From contig JAUYTU010000002.1 of the NCBI GenBank assembly GCA_030694975.1, positions 1 to 35,305 of the forward strand: a DNA stretch of 35,305 nucleotides. The letters run 5' to 3'. The notes beneath the pieces were generated by a model. The model saw only the letters and a list, made by a program, of their open reading frames with translations. It did no database searches and was not told where the DNA came from. The first letter of the stretch is position 1. Each line of letters opens with the position of its first letter. Shown here piece after piece: positions 8,140 through 15,649 of this stretch. Origin of the DNA: Erysipelotrichaceae bacterium (lineage in GTDB: Bacteria > Bacillota_I > Bacilli_A > Erysipelotrichales > Erysipelotrichaceae). Made by a program: the position numbers and the translations under genes.

Positions 8140-8498
8140 CATTAAAGAAAATTTTGGAGTTATTGAAGGCGGATTCTTTGTGTATCAGTGATTCTCAATG
8201 CATGGAACGGAACTTTGAACACATTTCCGCGACTGATTTGATGAGCGATGCTTTGGCACTGGTTCAAAGTGACAGTGAAAAAACCATATTGGTTACCGGT
8301 TTGGTTCATGCACAATCGTTACGGACGGCTGAGATGCTTGACATCAATGTGGTGATTTATGTGCGGGGTAAGACCATGAGTGAGACGGATTATAACCTGG
8401 CAAAAGAAATGGGTATGAACGTATTTACGACCAAATCATCGATGTATGATACGTGCGGTATTCTTTACAGCAATGGTCTGCTTACGGCCGTCGTATAG
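8136..8498 (+). CDS. DRTGG-domain protein, first copy
   Basis: Small (120 aa) cytosolic protein resembling the DRTGG domain (PF07085), a regulatory fold also found attached to phosphotransacetylase-type and CBS-domain proteins. Recognisable stretches are SATDLMSDALALV, ILVTGLVHAQSLRTAEMLDI and VIYVRGK. It overlaps hndA by 4 bases (ATGA), so the two are probably translationally coupled. A second, shorter DRTGG protein lies three genes on. Ligand binding is plausible; the true function is unknown. Two cysteines near the N-terminus (C16 and C22) may be worth noting in this Fe-S-rich setting. Confidence 0.7.
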   Translation: MTLKKILELLKADSLCISDSQCMERNFEHISATDLMSDALALVQSDSEKTILVTGLVHAQSLRTAEMLDINVVIYVRGKTMSETDYNLAKEMGMNVFTTKSSMYDTCGILYSNGLLTAVV

Positions 8499-8500
8499 CC

Positions 8501-8917
8501 ATGATTCACCAGCATTTTAACGTAGAAAAAGAAGATTATGCCAATGCCGGACGTATTTCCAGTCAAATCAAGCAAATGCTTAAGCAGTTGGGAGTTTCCT
8601 CAGAAGTTCTTCGTCGCATCGCCATTTCGTGCTATGAAGCGGAGATTAATATGATCATACATTCGTATGGAGGTGAGGTCGTGTTAACATTATCAGCCGA
8701 AGGTAAGTGTGAATTACGGTTCTCGGACATGGGACCAGGTATTGATGACATCGAAAAAGCGATGACTCCGGGGTGGTCGACGGCGAAAGCATCAGCCCGT
8801 GAGTTTGGTTTCGGTGCCGGAATGGGACTGCCAAATATCAAACGTAATTGCGATGAATTTGATCTTGTCACATCACCGGCGGGAACGACGTTGGTCATTG
8901 GGTTTAAAGTCTTATGA
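8501..8917 (+). CDS. RsbW-like GHKL ATPase (anti-sigma-type histidine kinase fold)
   Basis: A 138-aa single-domain ATPase of the HATPase_c family, closest in style to the serine kinases RsbW and SpoIIAB. The N box is YEAEINMIIH (E46, N50), the G1 box DMGPGID (D76) and the G2 box GFGAGMGLPNIK. There is no dimerisation/histidine phosphoacceptor domain, so it is not a classical sensor kinase. I start it at the ATG two bases after the previous stop; an upstream in-frame ATG at 8453 would overlap the DRTGG gene deeply and does not match the family. The ribosome binding site is weak, so coupling to the upstream gene is likely. It overlaps the next gene by ATGA. Confidence 0.8.
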   Translation: MIHQHFNVEKEDYANAGRISSQIKQMLKQLGVSSEVLRRIAISCYEAEINMIIHSYGGEVVLTLSAEGKCELRFSDMGPGIDDIEKAMTPGWSTAKASAREFGFGAGMGLPNIKRNCDEFDLVTSPAGTTLVIGFKVL

Positions 8918-10092
8918 GTGTCATTTCTTATACATTGGAAAAATGTCAGAAGTGCATGGCTTGCATTCGGATTTGTCCGACCGAGGCACTGTCTATGCAA
9001 CAGCAACGTATTCAGATTAACCGTGAAAAGTGTATAAACTGCGGTCAATGTCTTGATGCCTGTGTGCATCAGGGCTTGCAGGCAAAAGGCAGTACGCTTG
9101 ATGATTTATTGCATTATGAGAGAAAAATCGCTATGCTTCCGCCGTCTGCCTTTGGTGAATGCCATAATCACGCGGAAATCGAGCAACTGATGCATACATT
9201 TATCGAAATGGGATTCGATGAAGTGGTGGAGCTCAGTGCGTATGAAGGGGCGATTTACGATCATGTTCAGCAGTACCGCAAGGAAAATCCGGGCGGCTAC
9301 TTAATTTCATCGTTTTGTCCGGTGGTTAACCGGCTGATCCAAATGAAATATCCCATGTTGTTATCCAATATGATTCCGTTTGAATTAACAGCGGAAATAG
9401 CGGCTAAGCGTATTCGACAACAATATGAAAATGAAAATGTAGGTATCTTTTATCTTTGTGAGTGTATTGCTAAACTGCCGTTAGGTAAGTTTCCTTATGG
9501 TAATAAACGTTCGGAAATCGATCACTGTGTTTCATTGGTTGACTTGTTTCCGAAGATTGCACGCATGCGAAATACCAATCGGTTAACGACCGACATTTGT
9601 GCAAAAGGTATATGTGCAGTTGCCTCTGAGTTGTTTGTGCAAGATGAAATGCTATCTTCGACGATTGTCGCTGACGGTTTAAAGAAGGTTCAGCTGGTCT
9701 TGGATTTAGCGGAGTTTGGTCAGTTGAAAGGTGAGCATCTGTTGTGGCTTTCCAACTGTATCAACGGTTGCATTGGCGGTAATCTGCTTTGGGGTAATCC
9801 CTTTGAAGCATCAATCAACAGTCGCAGACATTATGTGTCTGCAACTGGAGAATCCATCGCATTATCACATGAGGAGATCATTCAGGAAACGGTGATGTTC
9901 AACCGTGCCAACATGAAATCCTTGAAAGATCGAATGGCAGAGTTTACCAAAATCAATGAACAACTGGAAAAACTGCCGGGTTATGACTGTGGCGCTTGCG
10001 GCTATCCATCCTGTCGGGTCATGGCTGAAGAAATCGTCGCCGGACACTCAGTGATTGCGGATTGCAGGATCATCCACGTGAGGGAGATATAA
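8914..10092 (+). CDS. [FeFe]-hydrogenase-like Fe-S protein with degenerate H-cluster motifs
   Basis: 392-aa iron-sulfur protein. Two [4Fe-4S] ferredoxin motifs lie at the N-terminus (CQKCMACIRICP and CINCGQCLDAC). A hydrogenase large-subunit-like domain fills the middle, and a C-terminal Fe-S domain shows C-x2-C-x4-C (CGACGYPSC) plus a later cysteine. In the middle domain the four cysteines that hold the H-cluster cubane in true hydrogenases appear kept: C135 in SSFCP, C184 in CIAK, and C282 and C286 in CINGC. The proton-transfer cysteine position is F134 and the GGGQ tail of the third motif is lost. It is therefore probably not an H2-producing enzyme but a redox or H2 sensor or electron carrier. 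It sits between two DRTGG/ATPase genes. Confidence 0.85.
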   Translation: MSVISYTLEKCQKCMACIRICPTEALSMQQQRIQINREKCINCGQCLDACVHQGLQAKGSTLDDLLHYERKIAMLPPSAFGECHNHAEIEQLMHTFIEMGFDEVVELSAYEGAIYDHVQQYRKENPGGYLISSFCPVVNRLIQMKYPMLLSNMIPFELTAEIAAKRIRQQYENENVGIFYLCECIAKLPLGKFPYGNKRSEIDHCVSLVDLFPKIARMRNTNRLTTDICAKGICAVASELFVQDEMLSSTIVADGLKKVQLVLDLAEFGQLKGEHLLWLSNCINGCIGGNLLWGNPFEASINSRRHYVSATGESIALSHEEIIQETVMFNRANMKSLKDRMAEFTKINEQLEKLPGYDCGACGYPSCRVMAEEIVAGHSVIADCRIIHVREI

Positions 10093-10093
10093 A

Positions 10094-10423
10094 ATGAAAG
10101 CATCTCTTTTAATTGAAAAATACGGATTTGAAAAGTTAACGGAAGCATCGGCTGATTTTGAAATCAAACATGCTTTTATGGGTGACTTATTGAGTTGGGT
10201 CATGGGTCATGCGAAAAGTGAGGATGCCTGGATCACGATACTAGGTCATCCAAACATCATTGCGGTTGCACTTTTGCGCGAGCTGTCTTGTGTCGTGATT
10301 GCACATGGCGCACAAATCCAGCCGGAAACGATTGAAAAGGCGAATGAAGAGGATTTTTTGATCCTTAAGTCGCCGCTTTCAGCATTTGAAATTGCAAAAA
10401 TTCTGATTAGCGAAGGCGTATAA
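10094..10423 (+). CDS. DRTGG-domain protein, second copy
   Basis: 109-aa cytosolic protein like the short DRTGG proteins found beside clostridial hydrogenases. Typical stretches are FMGDLLSWVMGHAKSEDAWI, GHPNIIAVALLRELSCVVIA and the closing SAFEIAKILI. It starts two bases after the Fe-S protein stop and ends two bases before the PHP gene, so it is part of the same message. Compared with the first copy it is shorter and more conserved around DLLSxVMG. The specific ligand and role are unknown; regulation by a nucleotide or small molecule is a guess from the domain name only. Confidence 0.7.
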   Translation: MKASLLIEKYGFEKLTEASADFEIKHAFMGDLLSWVMGHAKSEDAWITILGHPNIIAVALLRELSCVVIAHGAQIQPETIEKANEEDFLILKSPLSAFEIAKILISEGV

Positions 10424-10424
10424 C

Positions 10425-11120
10425 ATGTTTGCAGACTTACATATTCATTCAGCCCTCTCGGCCTGTGCCGATGATGATATGACGCCCAACAATATTTTGA
10501 ACATGGCCATCATCAAAGGTTTGGATGTAATTGCCATCTGCGACCATAATAGCTGTAAACAGCAGCCAGCCATCGCAAAAGCTGCATTGGATAAGCCGAT
10601 TCAAGTGGTTTTCGGTGTTGAGGTGACCAGCAGCGAGGAAGTGCATGTCCTTTGTTATTTTAGCCGGTTGGCTGATTGCATGGCTTTTGACCAGTGGTTA
10701 GAATCCGTTTTGATGCCTATCGATAACAATGAAAAGTTTTTTGGAAAGCAGTTAGTCTTTGATGAGAATGATGAGATTATTGATAAAGTGAGCGTTTGTC
10801 TGTCATTTGCTACGAGTGCTTCGTTGAAAGAAGTCATCGATAATGCAGTTCAGTTGGGCGGACGCTGTGTATTTGCTCATGCAATAGGCAAAAGTCACGG
10901 AGTTATCCGTCAATTGGGATTTATTCCTGAGGATATATACGTCAGCGGTATTGAAATCATGGAGCAAAAGCATCAGATCGAACTCTCGAGGACTCATCCT
11001 CGCTTTGAAAACACGTTGTGGTTTTCAAATTCCGATGCTCATCAGCTCTTCGATATCAATGAAAAGGATTTTTATATAACAAACAATCAATGGAAAGATT
11101 TTTGGGGTGAAAAATCATGA
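10425..11120 (+). CDS. PHP-domain phosphoesterase
   Basis: 231-aa metal-dependent hydrolase of the PHP family, cytosolic. The metal-binding residues are visible in order: H6 and H8 in DLHIHSALS, D40 and H41 in CDHNS, E66 in GVEVTSS, H74 in EVHVLCYF, then the histidine of FAHAIG and the NSDAH motif near the C-terminus. PHP enzymes cleave phosphomonoesters or phosphodiesters; in this operon the substrate could be a phosphoprotein or a signalling nucleotide, which is inference. It starts one base after the DRTGG stop and overlaps the next ATPase gene by 4 bases. Confidence 0.85.
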   Translation: MFADLHIHSALSACADDDMTPNNILNMAIIKGLDVIAICDHNSCKQQPAIAKAALDKPIQVVFGVEVTSSEEVHVLCYFSRLADCMAFDQWLESVLMPIDNNEKFFGKQLVFDENDEIIDKVSVCLSFATSASLKEVIDNAVQLGGRCVFAHAIGKSHGVIRQLGFIPEDIYVSGIEIMEQKHQIELSRTHPRFENTLWFSNSDAHQLFDINEKDFYITNNQWKDFWGEKS

Positions 11121-11707
11121 TGCAAGAACTAGCTATGCATATATTAGACATCGTACACAACTCCATCCGGGCTGAAGCAAATTTGATTACGGTCAATGTG
11201 TTTTGTAAGAAAAGTGAAGATATTTGCGGATTTTCGGTCATTGATAATGGAATTGGGATGCGCGCCGATGTATTGGATAAGGTCTTGGACCCATTCTTCA
11301 CTACGCGCACGACTCGAAAGTTCGGTTTGGGGCTGCCTCTGTTAAAAATGACATGTACGATGTGTGACGGAGAATTCTCAATCACATCCTCACCATGGCA
11401 AAAGACTGAGGTCATTGCCAAAATGAAGCGAAGTCATTTGGATACGCCGCCTTGGGGAGATTTGGCACAAACGTGGATGGAATGTTTCCACGGATTTCCC
11501 GCGGGGCGTTTGATATTTAATTTCGACTTTGATGATCACAAAGTTGTCGTTGACAGTGATGAGATCATCAATACCATCGGAGATCGTGAGCTATGCTACG
11601 ATTCTGCGGTGCTGATTCAATTAAGAGATTATGTAGCTGATCAAATAACACCATATTTAAGGGAGGAAAGTTATGAAATCATTGAGCGATTTACAGCGCA
11701 TTCGTGA
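11117..11707 (+). CDS. GHKL ATPase, second copy
   Basis: 196-aa protein with an N-terminal HATPase_c domain: N box HILDIVHNSIRAEA (N15), G1 box VIDNGIGM (D43), an FFTTR segment and G2-like FGLGLPLLK. As with the first ATPase there is no phosphoaccepting histidine domain. The C-terminal 80 residues (from about PPWGDLAQTW) are an extra domain I do not recognise, possibly for dimerisation or partner binding. Two adjacent ATGs could serve as start; GGGGTGA precedes both. The coding end overlaps the start of hndB by 35 bases, linking this regulatory gene to the hydrogenase subunit genes. Confidence 0.8.
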   Translation: MMQELAMHILDIVHNSIRAEANLITVNVFCKKSEDICGFSVIDNGIGMRADVLDKVLDPFFTTRTTRKFGLGLPLLKMTCTMCDGEFSITSSPWQKTEVIAKMKRSHLDTPPWGDLAQTWMECFHGFPAGRLIFNFDFDDHKVVVDSDEIINTIGDRELCYDSAVLIQLRDYVADQITPYLREESYEIIERFTAHS

Positions 11708-12044
11708 TGAAGCAAAAAAACGCGTAAGCATGCGCGAAGGGAATCAAGAATATCGTATCGTCGTCGGTATGGCTACCTGTGGGATTGCCGCGGGTGCACG
11801 TCCGGTATTAACAACGCTGGTTGAAGAAGCAGCGAAAAACAATTATCCGGTGACTGTTACACAGACCGGATGTATCGGTATGTGCACACTGGAACCGATC
11901 GTAGAAGTTTTTGGTCCGCAAGGCGATAAAACAACGTATGTTTTGGTTGACTCGAAGAAGGCCGTTGAAATTTTAGAAGAGCACATTGGTAAAGGCAAAG
12001 TTAAATCTGAGTACACCGTCGGCGCTTCGGGCGTGGCTTTATGA
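11673..12044 (+). CDS. hndB: NAD(P)-dependent hydrogenase subunit HndB ([2Fe-2S] thioredoxin-like)
   Basis: 123-aa ferredoxin of the thioredoxin-like [2Fe-2S] family, the small subunit of Hnd-type hydrogenases. Cysteines are at VGMATCGIAAGA and TGCIGMC, matching the family; only three are visible, which is my reading of the usual HndB pattern. A strong GGGAGGAAAG site sets the start, inside the end of the preceding ATPase gene. It overlaps hndC by ATGA. It should pass electrons between the flavin subunit and the hydrogenase subunit. Confidence 0.88.
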   Translation: MKSLSDLQRIRDEAKKRVSMREGNQEYRIVVGMATCGIAAGARPVLTTLVEEAAKNNYPVTVTQTGCIGMCTLEPIVEVFGPQGDKTTYVLVDSKKAVEILEEHIGKGKVKSEYTVGASGVAL

Positions 12045-13840
12045 TGGAACGTGTCCACGTTTTAGTCTGTGCGGGTACAGGGTGTACCTCATCTCAGTCC
12101 GATGTCATTGTTGAAAAGTTTCGCAGTTACGTCCGTCAGTTTGATCTTCAAGAAGAAGTAAAGGTCATCAAGACCGGATGTTTCGGTTTGTGTCAAAAAG
12201 GACCGATCGTCGCCATTCATCCGGATAAGACATTTTACTGTCACGTAACACCTGCGGATGTTGAAGAAATCGTAGTTGAACATTTATATAAAGGCCGGCC
12301 GGTCAAGCGTCTGGAACTTTCGGATATCGATGAAGAGACGAAGGAAAAAGTATTTGATATCGATAAAATTCGTTTCTATGCCAAGCAAATGCGTATTGCA
12401 CTCAAAAACTGTGGTGTCATAAATCCTGAAGATATCGATGAATACATAGCTCAGGACGGTTATATGGCCTTGGGTAAAGTTCTGGAATCGATGTCGCCTC
12501 AACAAGTCATAGATGAAATCAAGAAGTCCGGATTACGCGGTCGTGGCGGCGGTGGTTTTCCGACGGGATTGAAGTGGCAATTTGCCGCAAATCAGCCCAA
12601 AGGCCAAAAATATGTTATCTGTAATGCGGACGAAGGTGATCCGGGTGCATTTATGGACCGTTCCATCTTGGAAGGTGATCCGCACGCCGTCTTGGAAGCG
12701 ATGTCGATTGCCGGATATGCCATCGGTGCCAATCATGGCTATGTTTACATTCGTGCAGAGTATCCGATTGCGGTTGAACGATTAGAAATCGCCATTGGAC
12801 AAGCTAAGAATTATGGTTTGTTAGGCAAAAAGATCCTTGGTTCTAAATTTGATTTTGATATTGAAATCCGCTTGGGTGCCGGAGCTTTTGTATGCGGTGA
12901 AGAAACCGCATTGATTGCTTCGATTGAAGGTAAGCGCGGCATGCCCATGCCGAAACCGCCGTTTCCGGCGATTAGCGGTGTATGGGGCAAACCGACGATC
13001 ATTAACAATGTCGAAACGTTTGCCAATGTACCGATCATATTGTTAAAAGGTTCGGATTGGTTTGCGTCCATTGGTACGGAGAAGTCCAAGGGTACCAAAG
13101 TATTTGCCTTGGGTGGAAAAATTGTTAATACCGGATTAGTAGAAATCCCGATGGGAACGACACTTCGCGAAGTTATTTATGAAATCGGCGGCGGTTGTCC
13201 GGGGAATAAGAATTTTAAAGCAGTACAAACCGGCGGTCCATCCGGGGGTTGTCTGACAGAAAACGATTTGGACACACCGATCGATTTTGATAGTCTGGTT
13301 GCACTAGGCTCAATGATGGGCTCAGGTGGGATGATCGTTTTAGATGAAGATAACTGTATCGTTGACGTTGCCCGATTCTACATGGACTTTATCGTAGATG
13401 AATCTTGTGGTAAATGTACGCCTTGTCGGGTGGGTACGAAACGCCTTCTTGAAATGTTGAATGATGTTTGTGAGGGTAGGGGTTCGTTACAGACATTGCA
13501 CGACATGGAAGATTTGGCTCATAAGATTAAGGATACATCGCTTTGTGGCTTGGGTCAGACGGCACCAAACCCGGTTCTGTCAACCTTACGTTTGTTTAGA
13601 GATGAGTATTTGGCACACGTAGTCAAAAAGAAATGTCCTTCAGGTGTATGTAAATCCTTATTGACGTATTCTATTATTACCGATAAGTGCCGCAAATGTT
13701 CACTTTGTGCAAAACAATGTCCGACCGGCGCAATTTCCGGGGTACCTGGAAAAGAACCGTATGTCATCGATGCGAGCAAGTGTATAAAATGCGGTGCCTG
13801 TATGACGGCTTGTCGTTTTGACGCTGTTGTACGGGTTTAG
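12041..13840 (+). CDS. hndC: NAD(P)-dependent hydrogenase flavoprotein subunit HndC (NuoF-like)
   Basis: 599-aa NAD(H)/FMN-binding subunit and the presumed electron-bifurcating centre. Domains in order: N-terminal thioredoxin-like [2Fe-2S] domain (CAGTGCTSS and TGCFGLC), FMN/NADH-binding NuoF core (GLRGRGGGGFPTGLKW, CNADEGDPGAFMDR, GAGAFVCGEETAL), SLBB region (NTGLVEIPMGTTLREVI), [4Fe-4S] domain (ESCGKCTPCRVGTKRLLEM), and a C-terminal ferredoxin domain with two [4Fe-4S] motifs (CRKCSLCAKQCP and CIKCGACMTAC). This is the full HymB/HndC layout. Start overlaps hndB by 4 bases. Confidence 0.95.
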   Translation: MMERVHVLVCAGTGCTSSQSDVIVEKFRSYVRQFDLQEEVKVIKTGCFGLCQKGPIVAIHPDKTFYCHVTPADVEEIVVEHLYKGRPVKRLELSDIDEETKEKVFDIDKIRFYAKQMRIALKNCGVINPEDIDEYIAQDGYMALGKVLESMSPQQVIDEIKKSGLRGRGGGGFPTGLKWQFAANQPKGQKYVICNADEGDPGAFMDRSILEGDPHAVLEAMSIAGYAIGANHGYVYIRAEYPIAVERLEIAIGQAKNYGLLGKKILGSKFDFDIEIRLGAGAFVCGEETALIASIEGKRGMPMPKPPFPAISGVWGKPTIINNVETFANVPIILLKGSDWFASIGTEKSKGTKVFALGGKIVNTGLVEIPMGTTLREVIYEIGGGCPGNKNFKAVQTGGPSGGCLTENDLDTPIDFDSLVALGSMMGSGGMIVLDEDNCIVDVARFYMDFIVDESCGKCTPCRVGTKRLLEMLNDVCEGRGSLQTLHDMEDLAHKIKDTSLCGLGQTAPNPVLSTLRLFRDEYLAHVVKKKCPSGVCKSLLTYSIITDKCRKCSLCAKQCPTGAISGVPGKEPYVIDASKCIKCGACMTACRFDAVVRV

Positions 13841-13851
13841 GAGGTAAGACA

Positions 13852-15600
13852 ATGATTAACTTAAAAATTAACAATATTCCGGTAACTGTCGATCCGGGGG
13901 CAACCATACTAACGGCGGCGGCAAAAGCCGGGATCAATATTCCGACCTTGTGCTATTTAAAGGACTGCACAGAAACCGGTGCATGCCGTGTCTGTACAGT
14001 CGAAGTCAAAGGTTCTCGTACGTTGGGGGCAGCCTGTGTCTATCCGGTTACCGAAGGTATGGAAGTCTATACGCACTCTGCACGGGCCATTGAAGCAAGA
14101 AAGAACACTGTGAGCCTGATTCTGTCGAATCACTCCAAGGACTGCTTGTCTTGTATCCGTAATCAAAACTGTGAATTACAGTCACTTTCGGACAGTTTAG
14201 GTATTCGTGATGTGAAGTATCAAGGTGAAAAAACCGCAATCACCTACGATGATGTCGCTTTCGGAATCGTCCGTGACACTTCGAAATGTATTTTGTGCGG
14301 TCGATGCATTGAAACATGCAAAAACGTACAGGGTCTGGGAATTTTGGGGTATATGGACCGTGGTTTTAAAACCAAAGTCGGACCGGTTTTGGATAAGAGC
14401 TTTGCGAATGTTAATTGTATGCAATGCGGTCAGTGTATCAATGTGTGTCCGGTCGGTGCATTATCTGAAAAAGAAGAAATTCATGAAGTCGTTCAGGCGT
14501 TGAGCGATCCGAAAAAGCATGTGGTCGTTCAAACAGCGCCGGCCATTCGGGCGTCATTAGGGGAAGAGTTTGGAATGCCGATCGGTTCAAGAGTGACCGG
14601 TAAGATGGTTGCGGCCTTGCGTCGGATCGGTTTTGCGAAAGTATATGATACCAACTATGCGGCGGATTTGACGATCATGGAAGAAGGAACGGAATTCTTG
14701 CATCGCTTTGCGCAAAAGGGGACCTTACCGATGATTACCTCGTGTTCACCGGGTTGGGTACGCTATCTGGAATTTGAATATCCAGATCTGATACCGAATT
14801 TATCTACCTGTAAATCTCCGCACATGATGTTTGGGGCGATTTTGAAATCGTATTATGCTCAAACCAAAAACATCAATCCGAAGGATATCTATGTCGTATC
14901 GATTATGCCTTGTATTGCGAAAAAAGAAGAAAAAGAACGCAGGGAAATGATTAAGAATGAAATTAAAGATGTTGATGCTGTATTAACAACGCGCGAGCTT
15001 GGTCGTTTGATCAAATTGTACGGTATTGATTTTGCTTATCTTGAGGATGAAGAGTACGATCAGGACATGTTTGGCGAGTACTCCGGTGCCGGTGCGATCT
15101 TCGGTGTTACCGGAGGCGTTATGGAAGCCGCGTTACGTACCGTTTATGTCAAATTGACTAACAAGGAATTGGATGATGTGAAGTTTGAAGCGGTTCGTGG
15201 GATTCATGGTCTGAAAGAAGCAACCATCACCATTGATAATGTTGATATTAGAGTAGCCGTTGCCCACAGTATGACCATAGCTAAACCATTGCTTGATGAT
15301 ATCCGTAACGGAAAATCACCATATCATTTCATTGAAATCATGGGCTGCCCGGGTGGTTGTATCAATGGCGGTGGTCAATCAATTGTCAATGCAAGCATCC
15401 GTAATAAGTTTCCTAACAATCAATGGCTCAAACTGCGTGCGAAAGCTATCTATGCTGAAGATGAAGCGCGTCCGGTTCGTCAATCCCACAAGAACACTCA
15501 GATCTTAGCCCTGTATGAGAATTTCTTGCACGAACCATGCGGTCATGTTTCACATAAGCTGTTACACACGCATTACACACCAAGAAAAAGATTTAAATAA
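13852..15600 (+). CDS. hndD: [FeFe] hydrogenase catalytic subunit HndD/HydA
   Basis: 582-aa catalytic subunit making or oxidising H2. Domains: N-terminal [2Fe-2S] (CYLKDCTETGACRVC), His-ligated [4Fe-4S] (HSKDCLSCIRNQNC), two [4Fe-4S] (CILCGRCIETC and CMQCGQCINVC), then the H-cluster domain with L1 ITSCSPGW (C298), L2 MPCIAKKEE (C354) and L3 MGCPGGCINGGGQ (C499, C503), and a small-subunit-like C-terminus. L1 has serine S299 where clostridial CpI has a cubane-ligating cysteine; an extra cysteine, C320, lies in NLSTCKSP. Ribosome binding site AGGAGG precedes the ATG. Maturases are not in the window. Confidence 0.96.
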   Translation: MINLKINNIPVTVDPGATILTAAAKAGINIPTLCYLKDCTETGACRVCTVEVKGSRTLGAACVYPVTEGMEVYTHSARAIEARKNTVSLILSNHSKDCLSCIRNQNCELQSLSDSLGIRDVKYQGEKTAITYDDVAFGIVRDTSKCILCGRCIETCKNVQGLGILGYMDRGFKTKVGPVLDKSFANVNCMQCGQCINVCPVGALSEKEEIHEVVQALSDPKKHVVVQTAPAIRASLGEEFGMPIGSRVTGKMVAALRRIGFAKVYDTNYAADLTIMEEGTEFLHRFAQKGTLPMITSCSPGWVRYLEFEYPDLIPNLSTCKSPHMMFGAILKSYYAQTKNINPKDIYVVSIMPCIAKKEEKERREMIKNEIKDVDAVLTTRELGRLIKLYGIDFAYLEDEEYDQDMFGEYSGAGAIFGVTGGVMEAALRTVYVKLTNKELDDVKFEAVRGIHGLKEATITIDNVDIRVAVAHSMTIAKPLLDDIRNGKSPYHFIEIMGCPGGCINGGGQSIVNASIRNKFPNNQWLKLRAKAIYAEDEARPVRQSHKNTQILALYENFLHEPCGHVSHKLLHTHYTPRKRFK

Positions 15601-15606
15601 TTAAAA

Positions 15607-15632
15607 AAAGAGCCGGAATCAACCGGCTCTTT
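15607..15632. terminator. Bidirectional terminator after hndD and the beta-propeller gene
   Basis: AAAGAGCCGG and CCGGCTCTTT make a perfect 10-bp stem around AATCAA, with A-rich sequence on the left and T on the right. It lies between convergent genes and can serve both strands. Confidence 0.92.
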
Positions 15633-15649
15633 CAATTATATTCGTAGTG

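Noticed and set aside
7615-15600. Complex I (Nuo) operon
   Set aside because: No membrane subunits are present, and the catalytic gene carries H-cluster motifs, so this is an Hnd-type soluble hydrogenase.
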